NCBI GenBank assembly: GCA_963844315.1 | Contig: CAWJOC010000034.1 | Span: forward strand, 186,001 to 250,000 | Origin: CAWAVN01 sp963844315 | Lineage (GTDB): Bacteria > Planctomycetota > Planctomycetia > Planctomycetales > Planctomycetaceae | Direction of reading: 5' to 3' | Length of the DNA: 64,000 nucleotides | Shown: positions 9,575 to 18,776 of the stretch, one piece after another | Position numbering within the stretch: position 1 is the stretch's first letter | Layout of the letters: every line of letters begins with the position of its first letter | Made by a program: the position numbers and the translations under genes | Notes under the pieces: model-generated | The model's input: the letters and a program-made list of their open reading frames with translations, nothing else | Told to the model about the DNA's origin: nothing | The model's database searches: none

Positions 9575-12550
9575 ATGGCGATTAAACTCACACCCGAATC
9601 CTTCCTCAACGTCGTCAGGCAGAGCAACCTGGTGACGGGCGATGTTTTGAAGCGCGTGGTCGCCGAACTGCGCGAGGAAGGCGCGGCCCTGGACAATTCG
9701 CGGGCCATTGCCGATCTGTTGGTCGAGCGGAACCTGCTCACCCGCTGGCAGGCGGACAAATTGCTGCAAGGCAAGCACAAAGGGTTCTTCCTGGGCAAAT
9801 ACCGCCTGCTCAGACTCTTGGGCAAAGGCGGCATGAGTTCCGTCTATCTGGCCGAGCACGTCCTGATGCGCCGGCAATGCGCCATCAAGGTCCTGCCGAC
9901 CAAACGGGTCAACGATACCTCATACCTGGGCCGGTTTCACCGCGAAGCCCAGGCGGTGGCCTCGCTCGACCATCCCAACATCGTCCGGGCGTATGATGTG
10001 GACAAGGAAATGGAGAAAGACGCCGAAATCCATTTCCTGGTCATGGAGTTCGTGGATGGGCGGAGCCTGCAGGAGATGATCCAGCAGGATGGGCCGCTCG
10101 ATTTTCAAACCGCCGCCGATTATATCCGGCAAAGTGCCGATGGATTGCACCACGCCCACGAAGCCGGCATGGTCCACCGGGACATTAAGCCCGGCAACCT
10201 GTTGATCGACCGGACCCAGACCATCAAGCTGCTCGACATGGGGCTGGCCCGGTTTTTCCATGAAAGCGAAGAAGAATCTCTCACCGTCGCCCATGATGAG
10301 AAAGTGCTGGGGACCGCCGATTATCTCGCCCCGGAGCAAGCCCTCGACAGCCATAGCGTGGATGCCCGCGCGGACCTTTACAGCCTGGGCTGCACATTTT
10401 ATTTTCTGCTCACCGGACACCCGCCGTTTACGGAAGGCACATTGGCCCAAAGGTTGATGTGCCATCAAACCAAGCAGCCTCCAGCGGTCACCAAGGAACG
10501 TCCCGACGTGCCTAAGGATTTGCTGGCGATCCTTGAAAAGATGATGGCCAAAAAACGCGAGGAGCGCTATCAAACCGCCGGGGAGATTGCCCGCGATTTG
10601 GGCGCCTGGCTGGTCGAGCACGCCTCCGACGATTGGCAACATGCCCATCCGGGTCTCAGCGGCAAGAAGTCGAGTGACAGCGGCAAGAATCTGTCGGCTC
10701 CCAAAAAGAAAAGCTCCATCATTGCCAAGCCGAAAGTCCCCGTGGCCAAACCCGTGGTGAAGGATCCCACTCCCACGTCTCCGCTCAGTCAAAGCGATAC
10801 CGCGACCGATCCGGGCAACGAGCTATCCGCGTTTTTGGCCAATCTGGGTTCCTCTTCGTCCGGCTTGGTCGAGACCAGCGTTTGGGAAGACGATTCGCCG
10901 GGCGATTCCGCGACGCATCGCCCCTCGGACCGGCCTAATTCTTCCAAGGTTTCGCCCTTGAAACAACCGGCCAAAGAACCCCCGTCGTCTGGCCGGGTGC
11001 AGACGGCCAAACCCGTGCCGACGGGAAAACCGGCGGCCCAAGCGGTTCCCGCGAAGCCCGTGGCCAAAGCCAAAGCGGTGGCTGCGGAACAGCCTCAGCG
11101 CAAGAAGCCCGCTGTGCCCGAGGCATCGACCGCCGTCTTCGAGGAACCGGATTTTCCCCAGCTCGAAAATGAACGCTCGATAGATACATCGACGCATTTG
11201 CCGGCCTTGACGGTGGCTGACACCTCTTCGAAACCGTCCCACATCGAGACACCGGCTTCTGGAGGCTGGAAAATGTGGCTCAAAGACAAACGCGTGCTGG
11301 CCGGATTGGGCGGCGTGCTTGTGGTCTTGTTGGGTTTGGGAATCTATTTGTATTTGACCAGCGGCGAGGAACCAGGCGACCCAGGCTCCGTTGTCCAAGA
11401 ATTCGACCCCAATGATCCCGGCCTGATCGGAAAGCCGATTCGCGTGGGGACGAAGGGCGAGATTCCCTCGCTGAAGCAGGCTTTGGATTACGTCGCGACG
11501 CATTACGATCCCTTTAACGCCACGGACCCCCAAGAGATTGAACTGGCGGCGGGCGAAGTTTTTGCCGAGGGCATCCACCTGGAGAATTCCGCCGGTGACG
11601 ATTTTCCAGTAAAAGTGCGGATCCAGACCGATCCCCAAAACCCCGCGACATTAAAGCCCCCAGGAACCGATCCGGTCATCACATTGGGCAAGGGCATCAA
11701 TGACCTCCACGTCGAGCACTTGAAGATCGAAGCCGATGGCCGGCCCACGGCGATTCATCTTCAGGGCAAATTGGAAAATACCCACCTCAAAGGGCTTTCA
11801 ATTTCCGGTTATCAGTCCGTGGGCATTAAGGCCGAGTCGGTCTTCGGCAGCCCTAAGTTTGGTGATGAGGAACGGGCCTTTGTGATTGAAGACTGCACGT
11901 TGAGTGGTGCGGGAAAGGAAACGACGGCCATCCGCCTGGAAAACACGGGGAATTTCGTCGCCGGGGATCAATTGGAAGAAATCGTGATTCGTCGTTGCCG
12001 GTTCCTGGGACCCATGAAAACCGGCTTGGAAGTGAAAAACGCTGTGACGAGCCTGCATGTGCTCTCCAACATTTTCGCCGGGGAAGAAACCGGCGTCGGC
12101 ATTGAATGGACCGGGGCCACGGGTCTCAATCGGGTCCTCATCGGCAATAACACGTTCTACAATTTGTCAAAAGGAATGACGTTCACGGCGATCCCGGCCC
12201 ACATGATCGACTCCGGCATCCACCGCAATCTGTTTGCCGAGATCAAGGAGCACGAAGCCGCCCTGCTCGAGGGCGATGCCACGGAATTTGCCAATAAGTT
12301 TTTGAAAGGCCCTGCCCTGCAAGTCAATGTCACCACCGGTGGCAAAGTTCCAGAAGGGGAACTCAATCTTTTCGCGGGCAAGGAGAGCAAAACGGAATTG
12401 AAAATCGGCTTTGCCTCCACCGAACCCGCGAGCAAAGAGTTTCTTGCCCCAAAGGACGCCGAGTCACTTCCCAAACCTGCTGCCGGCGAAATCCGCATCG
12501 GCTCACTCACGGCCGCGCTGAAACCGTATGTCGGCGCCGTTGAACGGTAA
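9575..12550 (+). CDS. Receptor-type Ser/Thr protein kinase with outer beta-helix-like domain
   Basis: 991 residues. An N-terminal helical module (about 5-70; SFLNVVRQSNLV...LLTRWQADKLL) precedes a Hanks-type kinase domain. The kinase has a glycine loop GKGGMSS (about 83-89), catalytic Lys105, HRDIKPGN with Asp203, DMG at 221 and APEQ at 252, so all catalytic residues are present. A long Pro/Lys/Ser-rich linker (350-570) leads to one transmembrane helix (about 573-595). The C-terminal 390 residues look like a right-handed parallel beta-helix of the pectate-lyase/NosD type (repeats such as LHVEHLKIEADGRPTAIHL and VLIGNNTFYNLSKGMTF). That part is probably a sensor for a carbohydrate or wall component; this is inference. 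The frame is intact and flanking genes give no hint of the substrate. Confidence 0.9.
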   Translation: MAIKLTPESFLNVVRQSNLVTGDVLKRVVAELREEGAALDNSRAIADLLVERNLLTRWQADKLLQGKHKGFFLGKYRLLRLLGKGGMSSVYLAEHVLMRRQCAIKVLPTKRVNDTSYLGRFHREAQAVASLDHPNIVRAYDVDKEMEKDAEIHFLVMEFVDGRSLQEMIQQDGPLDFQTAADYIRQSADGLHHAHEAGMVHRDIKPGNLLIDRTQTIKLLDMGLARFFHESEEESLTVAHDEKVLGTADYLAPEQALDSHSVDARADLYSLGCTFYFLLTGHPPFTEGTLAQRLMCHQTKQPPAVTKERPDVPKDLLAILEKMMAKKREERYQTAGEIARDLGAWLVEHASDDWQHAHPGLSGKKSSDSGKNLSAPKKKSSIIAKPKVPVAKPVVKDPTPTSPLSQSDTATDPGNELSAFLANLGSSSSGLVETSVWEDDSPGDSATHRPSDRPNSSKVSPLKQPAKEPPSSGRVQTAKPVPTGKPAAQAVPAKPVAKAKAVAAEQPQRKKPAVPEASTAVFEEPDFPQLENERSIDTSTHLPALTVADTSSKPSHIETPASGGWKMWLKDKRVLAGLGGVLVVLLGLGIYLYLTSGEEPGDPGSVVQEFDPNDPGLIGKPIRVGTKGEIPSLKQALDYVATHYDPFNATDPQEIELAAGEVFAEGIHLENSAGDDFPVKVRIQTDPQNPATLKPPGTDPVITLGKGINDLHVEHLKIEADGRPTAIHLQGKLENTHLKGLSISGYQSVGIKAESVFGSPKFGDEERAFVIEDCTLSGAGKETTAIRLENTGNFVAGDQLEEIVIRRCRFLGPMKTGLEVKNAVTSLHVLSNIFAGEETGVGIEWTGATGLNRVLIGNNTFYNLSKGMTFTAIPAHMIDSGIHRNLFAEIKEHEAALLEGDATEFANKFLKGPALQVNVTTGGKVPEGELNLFAGKESKTELKIGFASTEPASKEFLAPKDAESLPKPAAGEIRIGSLTAALKPYVGAVER

Positions 12551-13207
12551 GGATCCGCGAATGCTGCGCGAGGAAGATCTTAGAATCGACGTCGGGCGTG
12601 CAGGCCTTGGTGGTAATTTCCTGAGAATGATTCACATTCCCACGGGCAAAACGCGAAATTCATCCGGGACCAATGCACGGGGTTAACCAACATCAATTGC
12701 TCAAGACTTGGCAAGAAGAAATTGAAGCTGAATTGTTGGCAGAGGGTTTGACCGAGCATATCGTTCCGGAATACCGAGTGAAATCCCACCACCAACGGAA
12801 ACGCCCCTGACCTTCGAGGAATGGGAGTTCCCGCAGCAACTCATTGCCAGACAACAGGTTACGAGTATCCTGAACAGTCGGTCTGACGCACGCTCGCTTC
12901 TCCCGTAATCTTCTAGGTCGTTATAGATCGTAACATTCGGCCTTCCTGCGAGTTAGCTCGAAAATCGCGCCAAGGGGCAACTTTTGTCTCTCTTGGCTCC
13001 TGGTTTTCCTCGCGCTTTCTCTCCGCCCTAACTCACCGACGCATTGGCACTTGCGATGTACACCTTGATAGTGTTTTTCGCGACTCCGTACCATTGCTTT
13101 GAGAAAGATCACCGATGATCCAGGCAACAGGCGTGAGAAATCTGTTCACGGGCCGGGCGTGACACGGACGTTGGGAACCGTCAAACACCCATACGGAGAG
13201 ACGCATC
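12551..13207. other. Sparse region with one doubtful small gene
   Basis: No confident gene or strong repeat is visible outside the fragment at 12673-12908. Composition is more AT-rich than the flanking coding DNA. Minus-strand frames at 12580-12795, 12921-13127 and 13033-13230 have no recognisable features. Confidence 0.4.
12673..12908 (+). pseudogene. Unrecognised short protein, one frameshift
   Basis: From ATG 12673 the frame reads HGVNQHQLLKTWQEEIEAEL and then HIVPEYRVKSHHQRKRP before a TGA. One base earlier in phase it continues as LTFEEWEFPQQLIARQQV and ends at TAA 12906-12908. The two halves join at a CCCC run and the helix-rich composition is protein-like, so I suspect a real gene of about 78 codons with an indel. 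I do not recognise the family. Confidence 0.35.
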
Positions 13208-13882
13208 ATGAGCAAGGGGGCCAGAGGCACAAATTCCCATTTTCAATCGCAAAACACGAAACAGCGCGTGCGGGCGAATTGCACTCAGACCAAATCGCGC
13301 AGCCGTCGGCCCGCGGTGGCCCATCGGCAGCGGGGACAGGAAGGCGGCGCTTCCCCGCCCTTTAGTGCTCCGGAAATCTGGCACGAACCAGTAGGCCAAG
13401 CCGGAAAGATCCGCTTTATCGTCGAACCGCCCGGTCGCGGCTACATCCATCCCATCACCGTGGAGGAAGTCCGCCAGCAGATTGCCCGTTTACCCTCCCG
13501 ATTGATAAAGGGCCTGGAGGTCGTGCAATTCAGCGGGATGACCAAAAAACGGGCACTATTTCCGTGTTACGGCATGCAGTGGGGGTCGGCGGTGTATCTG
13601 TATCCCATCGAGGACACCTACGAGGAAATCTACGAGAACCCTCCCACGCCTCAGCAGCGGATTGATGCCCGAATGTACGGCGGCAAATGGGAGTTCGACC
13701 ATTCTTATTGGATCCTGAAATGGACCAAGAACACGATCCGCGATTTCTATTTGAACAGCGTGCTGATTCACGAAATCGGACACATCAACGACGACCGCAA
13801 CCGGCGGTCCAAGGACCGGGAACGCTATGCCGACTGGTTCGCGATTGAATACGGCTACCGCACGTCCCGAAAACGCTGTTAG
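13208..13882 (+). CDS. Putative zinc metallopeptidase with HEIGH motif
   Basis: 224 residues. The first 50 are basic and low-complexity (KGARGTNSHFQSQNTKQRVR). The C-terminal half contains LIHEIGHINDDRN with the zincin signature His188-Glu-x-x-His192. ERYADWFAIEYG about 15 residues later has an Ala-Asp pair that could supply a third metal ligand, as in several minimal zincins. No signal peptide or membrane segment is seen. Substrate and family are unknown to me. A perfect inverted repeat follows 21 bases after the stop. Confidence 0.7.
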   Translation: MSKGARGTNSHFQSQNTKQRVRANCTQTKSRSRRPAVAHRQRGQEGGASPPFSAPEIWHEPVGQAGKIRFIVEPPGRGYIHPITVEEVRQQIARLPSRLIKGLEVVQFSGMTKKRALFPCYGMQWGSAVYLYPIEDTYEEIYENPPTPQQRIDARMYGGKWEFDHSYWILKWTKNTIRDFYLNSVLIHEIGHINDDRNRRSKDRERYADWFAIEYGYRTSRKRC

Positions 13883-13902
13883 ACGGCGATTAAATGACCC
13901 AT

Positions 13903-13964
13903 GAGCCGCGCACGAAGTAAGCGGAGTGGATCTCGCAGTTGACCGTTTACTTCGTGCGCGGCTC
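13903..13964. repeat. 18-bp perfect inverted repeat, possible mini-element
   Basis: Left arm GAGCCGCGCACGAAGTAA (13903-13920) and right arm TTACTTCGTGCGCGGCTC (13947-13964) are perfectly complementary around a 26-base spacer. It lies after the zincin gene and could act as a terminator or be a non-autonomous repeat; there is no T-run. Confidence 0.75.
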
Positions 13965-14140
13965 CTTCACCCTTTCCGACTCCAATTTTTCCACCGGGAT
14001 CGTGCGCGGGGATTGACGTAACATTCGCGGCAGGACACAATTCAGCGCGTTGTGATTGCCGGGTGATTTCGTTCGGATTGGAATGCCGCAAGGGAACTCA
14101 CCGGCCTGCGGGAGTCTATTTTCATTTGCCGTTGGGAGCC

Positions 14141-14869
14141 ATGTCCGAAACGACGGAACGTCACCGGCTGAAACTTGAGATTCTGCCGCAGCCCGATTTG
14201 ACCACTTGCGGTCCAACCTGCTTGCAGGCGGTCTATGGCTATTTTGACGATGGGCTTCCGCTCGCGCAGGTCATCGCGGAGATTCCTCAACTCGTCGATG
14301 GCGGAACGCTGGCGGTTGTCTTGGGACGGCACGCACTAGAGCGGGGCTACAAGGCGACTCTCTACACCTTCGACCTGCAAGTGTTCGATCCCACGTGGTT
14401 CAGGCATCCTCCGGAGACGTTGGCGGAAAAGCTGCGCCAGCAAATCGCCGTCAAGGATTCCCTCAAACTCCACACCGCGACCGAGGCCTATTTGGATTTC
14501 CTGGCGCTCGGCGGACAGATTCGGATGCAGGATCTGACCAACGAACTGATCCGAAAGTATCTCAACCGGTCCGCTCCGATTCTGACGGGGCTTTCCGCGA
14601 CGTATCTCTACCAGGAGATACGCGAGCTTCCCGATTCGACCCCGGACGACATTCGCGGCTGGCCGACGGGCCATTTCGTGGTGCTTTGCGGGTACGACCG
14701 CAAAAGCCGCGAGATCCTGATCGCCGACCCGTTGCATCCCAACCCCATGGCCGAAGGGCCCAGGTATCACGTTTCCATCGACCGCGTGAAATGCGCGATT
14801 CTGTTGGGGGTGATGACCTACGACGCCAACCTGTTAATCATCGAACCCAAGAAACCCCACCGCAACTAG
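14141..14869 (+). CDS. C39-like cysteine peptidase of an ATP-grasp/GCS2 operon
   Basis: 242 residues from ATG 14141 (GGGAG just upstream; an earlier ATG at 14063 adds a segment without family features). The N-terminus has PDLTTCGPTCLQAVYGYFDD, with Cys23 or Cys27 as nucleophile in the TxCGPxx pattern of C39-like peptidases. GHFVVLCGYD near residue 178 supplies the catalytic His and IADPLHPN near 196 the Asp. It is cytoplasmic by sequence. The next gene starts 10 bases after the stop. Such peptidases are known to neighbour RimK-like and GCS2-like ligases, where cleavage or trimming of a ligase-made peptide or tag is proposed but not shown. Confidence 0.8.
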   Translation: MSETTERHRLKLEILPQPDLTTCGPTCLQAVYGYFDDGLPLAQVIAEIPQLVDGGTLAVVLGRHALERGYKATLYTFDLQVFDPTWFRHPPETLAEKLRQQIAVKDSLKLHTATEAYLDFLALGGQIRMQDLTNELIRKYLNRSAPILTGLSATYLYQEIRELPDSTPDDIRGWPTGHFVVLCGYDRKSREILIADPLHPNPMAEGPRYHVSIDRVKCAILLGVMTYDANLLIIEPKKPHRN

Positions 14870-14879
14870 AGGCCCTGTT

Positions 14880-16340
14880 TTGCAAATCGTCATCGTGACG
14901 GACGAGCCGAGTTTATGGCCCTTCGAAATGCCCGGAGTGACGGTGGTGGATGCGTGGTCGTATCTCACCGGCGGGCAATACAGCACGCTGCGGGGAGTGA
15001 AGATTTTTAATCTCTGCCGGAGCTATCGGTATCAAACCGCGGGGTATTACGTCTCGCTCCTGGCCGAGGCCCGTTCGCACCGCCCCTTGCCCAGCGTGAC
15101 CACCATGCAGGACATCCAATCGCCCTCGATGGTGCGGCTGTTGTCCAGCGAGCTTGACGACTTGATCCAAAAGGCCTTAAGCCCGATTCACGCCAACCAT
15201 TTCACGCTCAGCATTTACTTTGGACGTAACACCGCCAAGCGCTACGACCGCTTGAGCCTGCATTTGTTCAACCTGTTCCAAGCCCCGCTGCTTCGCGCCC
15301 AGTTTTTCCGTGACCAGGAAGGCTGGCAACTGGGAAACGTGCGGGCGATTGCCTCGGATGAAGTCCCCGAATCCCATCGCCCGTTTCTGTTGCAATCCGC
15401 CCACGAACATTTTTCCGGCCGCAGAGGGACGGTCCGCAAGAAAACCAGCCGGTTCGATCTGGCAATCCTTTTCGATCCCAACGAGGAACACGCGCCATCC
15501 GACGAAGTCGCTTTGAAACGGTTTACCAAAGCGGGCGAGCGCCAGGGCTTCGGCGTGGAGATCATCGAGCGCGACGACTACGCCCGGCTGGCCGAGTTCG
15601 ATGCGCTCTTCATCCGCGAAACCACGCACGTCAACCACCACACCTACCGCTTCGCCCGCAGAGCCGCTCAGGAAGGCTTGGTGGTCATCGACGATCCGCA
15701 ATCCATCGTCCGCTGCACCAACAAGGTGTACCTGGCCGAACTGATGACCCGCCACAAGTTGCCCACGCCGAAAACCCTGGTCGTCAATCAAGAGAATCGG
15801 GACATCGTTGCCAAGCAACTCGGATTTCCCTGCGTGCTCAAGCAGCCCGATAGCGCGTTTTCGCTGGGCGTGGTCAAAGCCGAGACGGAAGAAGAGCTAA
15901 ACACACAGCTCGACTATTTTCTCGGCCAATCCGAATTAGTGGTCGCCCAGGAATTCATTGCCAGCACCTTCGATTGGCGGATCGGCATTTTGGATCAAAA
16001 GCCGCTGTTCGCCTGCAAGTACCACATGGCTCCCAAGCATTGGCAGATCATCCGCCGGGATGAATCCGGCAACGACCACTACGGCAAGTTCGACACCATG
16101 CCCGTCGAAATGGCTCCGCGAAAAGCCGTCAGCATCGCCAAGAAAGCCGCCAACCTCATCGGCAATGGGCTGTATGGCGTGGATGTGAAACAGGCCGGGA
16201 GCGAGTTCTACATCATCGAAGTCAACGACAACCCCAACCTCGATTCCGGCGTGGAAGACGCCATATTGCACGAGGAACTTTACGACCGAATCATGCGGGT
16301 GTTCCTGGACCGCGTGGAACGCAAGAAAGCCGGCCTATGA
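14880..16340 (+). CDS. RimK-type ATP-grasp ligase with an N-terminal extension
   Basis: 486 residues from a TTG start at 14880. Residues 1-190 are an extra domain found on a subset of RimK homologues (IVIVTDEPSLWPF, GVKIFNLCRSYRYQTAGYYV). Residues about 190-480 are pre-ATP-grasp plus ATP-grasp: CTNKVYLAELMTRHKLPTPK, FPCVLKQPDSAFSLGV with the ATP-binding Lys and Ser-rich loop, and the metal-binding IIEVNDNPNL. RimK enzymes add amino acids, often glutamate, to a carboxylate. The last four bases overlap the GCS2 start (ATGA), so the two are translationally coupled. The product is unknown. Confidence 0.85.
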   Translation: MQIVIVTDEPSLWPFEMPGVTVVDAWSYLTGGQYSTLRGVKIFNLCRSYRYQTAGYYVSLLAEARSHRPLPSVTTMQDIQSPSMVRLLSSELDDLIQKALSPIHANHFTLSIYFGRNTAKRYDRLSLHLFNLFQAPLLRAQFFRDQEGWQLGNVRAIASDEVPESHRPFLLQSAHEHFSGRRGTVRKKTSRFDLAILFDPNEEHAPSDEVALKRFTKAGERQGFGVEIIERDDYARLAEFDALFIRETTHVNHHTYRFARRAAQEGLVVIDDPQSIVRCTNKVYLAELMTRHKLPTPKTLVVNQENRDIVAKQLGFPCVLKQPDSAFSLGVVKAETEEELNTQLDYFLGQSELVVAQEFIASTFDWRIGILDQKPLFACKYHMAPKHWQIIRRDESGNDHYGKFDTMPVEMAPRKAVSIAKKAANLIGNGLYGVDVKQAGSEFYIIEVNDNPNLDSGVEDAILHEELYDRIMRVFLDRVERKKAGL

Positions 16341-17596
16341 ACGCCCCAAAACAAACGCCGCTGCATCTCTTTGAAGGCTTTGGCGTCGAGCTGGAATACA
16401 TGATCGTGGATGCCCAGTCGCTTTCGGTCCAGCCCATCACCGACAAGCTCCTGCAAGATGCGGCGGGTGGCGAAATCGTTTCCGATGTGGAGCACGACGC
16501 CATCGCCTGGTCGAACGAGTTGGCCCTGCATGTCGTGGAACTCAAAACCAACGGCCCTGCCCCGTCGCTTTCGGGGCTGGCGGAAGAGTTTCACCGGCAG
16601 GTCGGCGAGATGGAATCGCTGCTCTCCAAACATCACGCCCGGTTGATGCCCACCGCCATGCACCCTTGGATGGACCCGCACGCCGAATTCAAGCTTTGGC
16701 CGCACGAATACGGTTCGGTCTACGCGGCGTATGACCGCATCTTCGATTGCCATGGCCACGGTTGGGCGAACCTGCAAAGCATGCACATCAACCTGCCCTT
16801 CGCCGATGATGCGGAGTTTGGCCGCCTGCACGCCGCGATTCGGTTGGTCTTGCCCCTACTGCCCGCTTTGGCTGCCAGTTCGCCCGTTGTCGAGGGAAAA
16901 AAAACCGATTGGCTCGACACCAGGCTGGAAGTTTACCGCACCAACGCCCGGCGGATTCCTTCGCTGATTGGGCGGGTCATTCCAGAGCCGGTTTACACCG
17001 AGCAGGATTACGATGAGCAAATCTTCCAGCCGATGTACCGGGACATCGCCCCCAATGATCCCGACGGCTTGTTGCAAGATGAGTTCCTGAACTCGCGCGG
17101 AGCCATCGCCCGCTTTTCGCGGAATGCGATCGAGATTCGCTTGATCGACGTGCAAGAATGCCCCAAGGCTGACCTAGCGATTTGCGCTTTCGTCGTGGAA
17201 GTCCTCAAACTCCTCACCAACGAAAAATGGCAACCCCTGAAAGTGCAGCAAGCTTACGAAAGCACGCCGCTCGAAGCGATTTTCCTTGCCGCCATTCGCG
17301 ATGCCCAACATGCCGCCATCAAGAATCCCGATTACCTCGCGTTCTTCGGAATCAAGACCGGCGAATGCACGCTTGGCGAACTCTGGCGGCATCTGTTTGG
17401 GGTTATATGTCAGGCGTCGCCCGCGTTTCGGGATGAGTATGCGGAGACGATTCAGCACATCCAAAGCCAAGGCACGCTCTCGGAGCGGATCTTGAAATCC
17501 CTGAACGGAGATTTCAGCCGCCCCCGACTGCATTCGGTCTACGGCGAATTGTGCGAATGCCTCAGCGAGAATCGGCTGTTCTCTGCTTCAGATTAG
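16337..17596 (+). CDS. GCS2-family carboxylate-amine ligase
   Basis: 419 residues. GCS2 (YbdK-like) ligases form gamma-glutamyl-type amide bonds with ATP. Seen here: FEGFGVELEYMIVD at the start with the metal-binding Glu of ExE, then SNELALHVVELKTNGP, MPTAMHPWMDP, LQSMHINLPF and ARFSRNAIEIRLIDVQECP. These correspond to the glutamine-synthetase-fold active-site strands. It overlaps rimK by 4 bases and ends the operon. With the RimK-like enzyme it could build or attach a short peptide that the C39-like enzyme then processes; this is inference from gene order. Confidence 0.82.
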   Translation: MNAPKQTPLHLFEGFGVELEYMIVDAQSLSVQPITDKLLQDAAGGEIVSDVEHDAIAWSNELALHVVELKTNGPAPSLSGLAEEFHRQVGEMESLLSKHHARLMPTAMHPWMDPHAEFKLWPHEYGSVYAAYDRIFDCHGHGWANLQSMHINLPFADDAEFGRLHAAIRLVLPLLPALAASSPVVEGKKTDWLDTRLEVYRTNARRIPSLIGRVIPEPVYTEQDYDEQIFQPMYRDIAPNDPDGLLQDEFLNSRGAIARFSRNAIEIRLIDVQECPKADLAICAFVVEVLKLLTNEKWQPLKVQQAYESTPLEAIFLAAIRDAQHAAIKNPDYLAFFGIKTGECTLGELWRHLFGVICQASPAFRDEYAETIQHIQSQGTLSERILKSLNGDFSRPRLHSVYGELCECLSENRLFSASD

Positions 17597-17599
17597 ATT

Positions 17600-17734
17600 T
17601 GTCCCCTCTCCCCTTGGGGGAGAGGGTGAGGGGTTGGATTTAAGATCGATGTCCAACTTCAATCGTTACCCCTCATCCGGCCTTCGGCCACCGGGCACCG
17701 ACCGAAGGTTGGTCTCCCCAAGGGGAGAAGGGAC
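17600..17734. repeat. Intergenic element family C, copy 1 (inverted orientation)
   Basis: About 135 bp bounded by TGTCCCCTCTCC and GGAGAAGGGACA. It contains a CTCTCCCC...GGGGAGAG palindrome, a CCGGCCTTCGGCC hairpin and a GACCGAAGGTTGGTC hairpin. Copies in the opposite orientation lie at 50559-50679 and 51312-51433. It fills the gap between GCS2 and the convergent membrane-protein gene. Confidence 0.75.
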
Positions 17735-17748
17735 ATTCGCAAACCGAC

Positions 17749-18330
17749 TCAAGACAACGCACTATGCGGTTCCTTGGTGTTCGGCAAGCCGTGAGCAGTG
17801 CGGATGCGGTGGACTTCGGCCATCACTTCCTGGATGAGTTCCCCGTTCCGGCTGAGGGCGAAGTATTCCACAACCGTGGCGATGAGATGCAACCCCAAGG
17901 CCAGGATCGCCACGAGAAAATGCCACGTCGCCGCCGAGAGTCCCAGCCAGCCTTGAAAGCCCACCGGAGAGGCCGGGTCCGCCGCCGCCCCGAAGGCCCC
18001 GGCTGCGATCAATAAAAACACGCTGCCCACCATGAGTGGCAATGCGCCGTGCTTGAGCGAGATGTTTTCCCGCCGCCATTTTTCCTCAAGACCATAAGCG
18101 GTCGAGGTTTCTTCAATCCAGCGCCCGGTCCCCATGAAGTAGGTTAGCACCAATCCGTGCACCATCAAAGCGACGATTAACCCGCCAAACGCCAACAACA
18201 AATGCCGCTGCACAATCGCCTGCTCCGCCGCATCCCTCGCGGCGGGGTTTTCGATCCATAATCCAAAACCCATCGTGGCGAAGAGCAATAACGAACTGAC
18301 CACAGCAAGCGACAAAAAAATCCGATTCAT
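17749..18330 (-). CDS. Small integral membrane protein, unknown function
   Basis: 193 residues with four membrane segments: IFLSLAVVSSLLLFATMGFG, HLLLAFGGLIVALMVHGLVL, LMVGSVFLLIAAGAFGAA and TWHFLVAILALGLHLIATVV. The loop between segments 2 and 3 carries RWIEETSTAYGLEEKWRREN. I recognise no family. Its start overlaps the stop of the DMP19-like gene (ATGA at 18327-18330), so it is coupled to that gene. Confidence 0.7.
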   Translation of the reverse strand: MNRIFLSLAVVSSLLLFATMGFGLWIENPAARDAAEQAIVQRHLLLAFGGLIVALMVHGLVLTYFMGTGRWIEETSTAYGLEEKWRRENISLKHGALPLMVGSVFLLIAAGAFGAAADPASPVGFQGWLGLSAATWHFLVAILALGLHLIATVVEYFALSRNGELIQEVMAEVHRIRTAHGLPNTKEPHSALS

Positions 18331-18767
18331 GAAACTTTCTCGCGCTGCGAGAGCACATAGGCATCAAAAAGATCCGCAAGACTTAACCTTTGATCCTCTG
18401 CATTGTAAAACTCATTGGACAGAGCGTAAATGCGATCCTCAACATCCTTCGGGAAAGCGAGCAGAATGGTTATGCGGTCTTCTCGGTCTACGGGCGGGCC
18501 ATTCGGCCCGAAGAATGCATTTGCTTCCTCAAGAATCCGCACTGCTTCATATGCACCAATCCGATGAAATACGTCTGGCGTTTCACGCGCAAAGTCACCG
18601 GAGGAATTGAAAAGGTACTGATGCATACCTCCGTTATTGAGCTCAGCCTGGAAGTACAGCACGCAAAGGGCGTCCCGCTGAAGCCGAGAAAGCGAGGCAA
18701 GGCCTGGCCCGTGAAGCGTTTGCCAGAACTCGCCGTTAAACCAGTCGAGGTATTCAGCATCTGTCAT
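18327..18767 (-). CDS. DMP19-like (DUF4375) protein
   Basis: 146 residues. The core ELNNGGMHQYLFNSSGD matches the signature of DUF4375, the family of the Neisseria DNA-mimic protein DMP19, followed by helices with ETPDVFHRIGAYEAVRILEEA. Most members are uncharacterised and the DNA-mimic role cannot be assumed here. The ATG at 18767 is the only good start. It overlaps the membrane-protein gene downstream by 4 bases and follows the ceramidase-like gene by 9 bases. Confidence 0.75.
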   Translation of the reverse strand: MTDAEYLDWFNGEFWQTLHGPGLASLSRLQRDALCVLYFQAELNNGGMHQYLFNSSGDFARETPDVFHRIGAYEAVRILEEANAFFGPNGPPVDREDRITILLAFPKDVEDRIYALSNEFYNAEDQRLSLADLFDAYVLSQREKVS

Positions 18768-18776
18768 CAGTTTCCG

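Noticed and set aside
15177..15818. Minus-strand frame of 213 codons opposite the RimK gene
   Set aside because: No family features; the plus strand has an intact ATP-grasp gene with a coupled neighbour.
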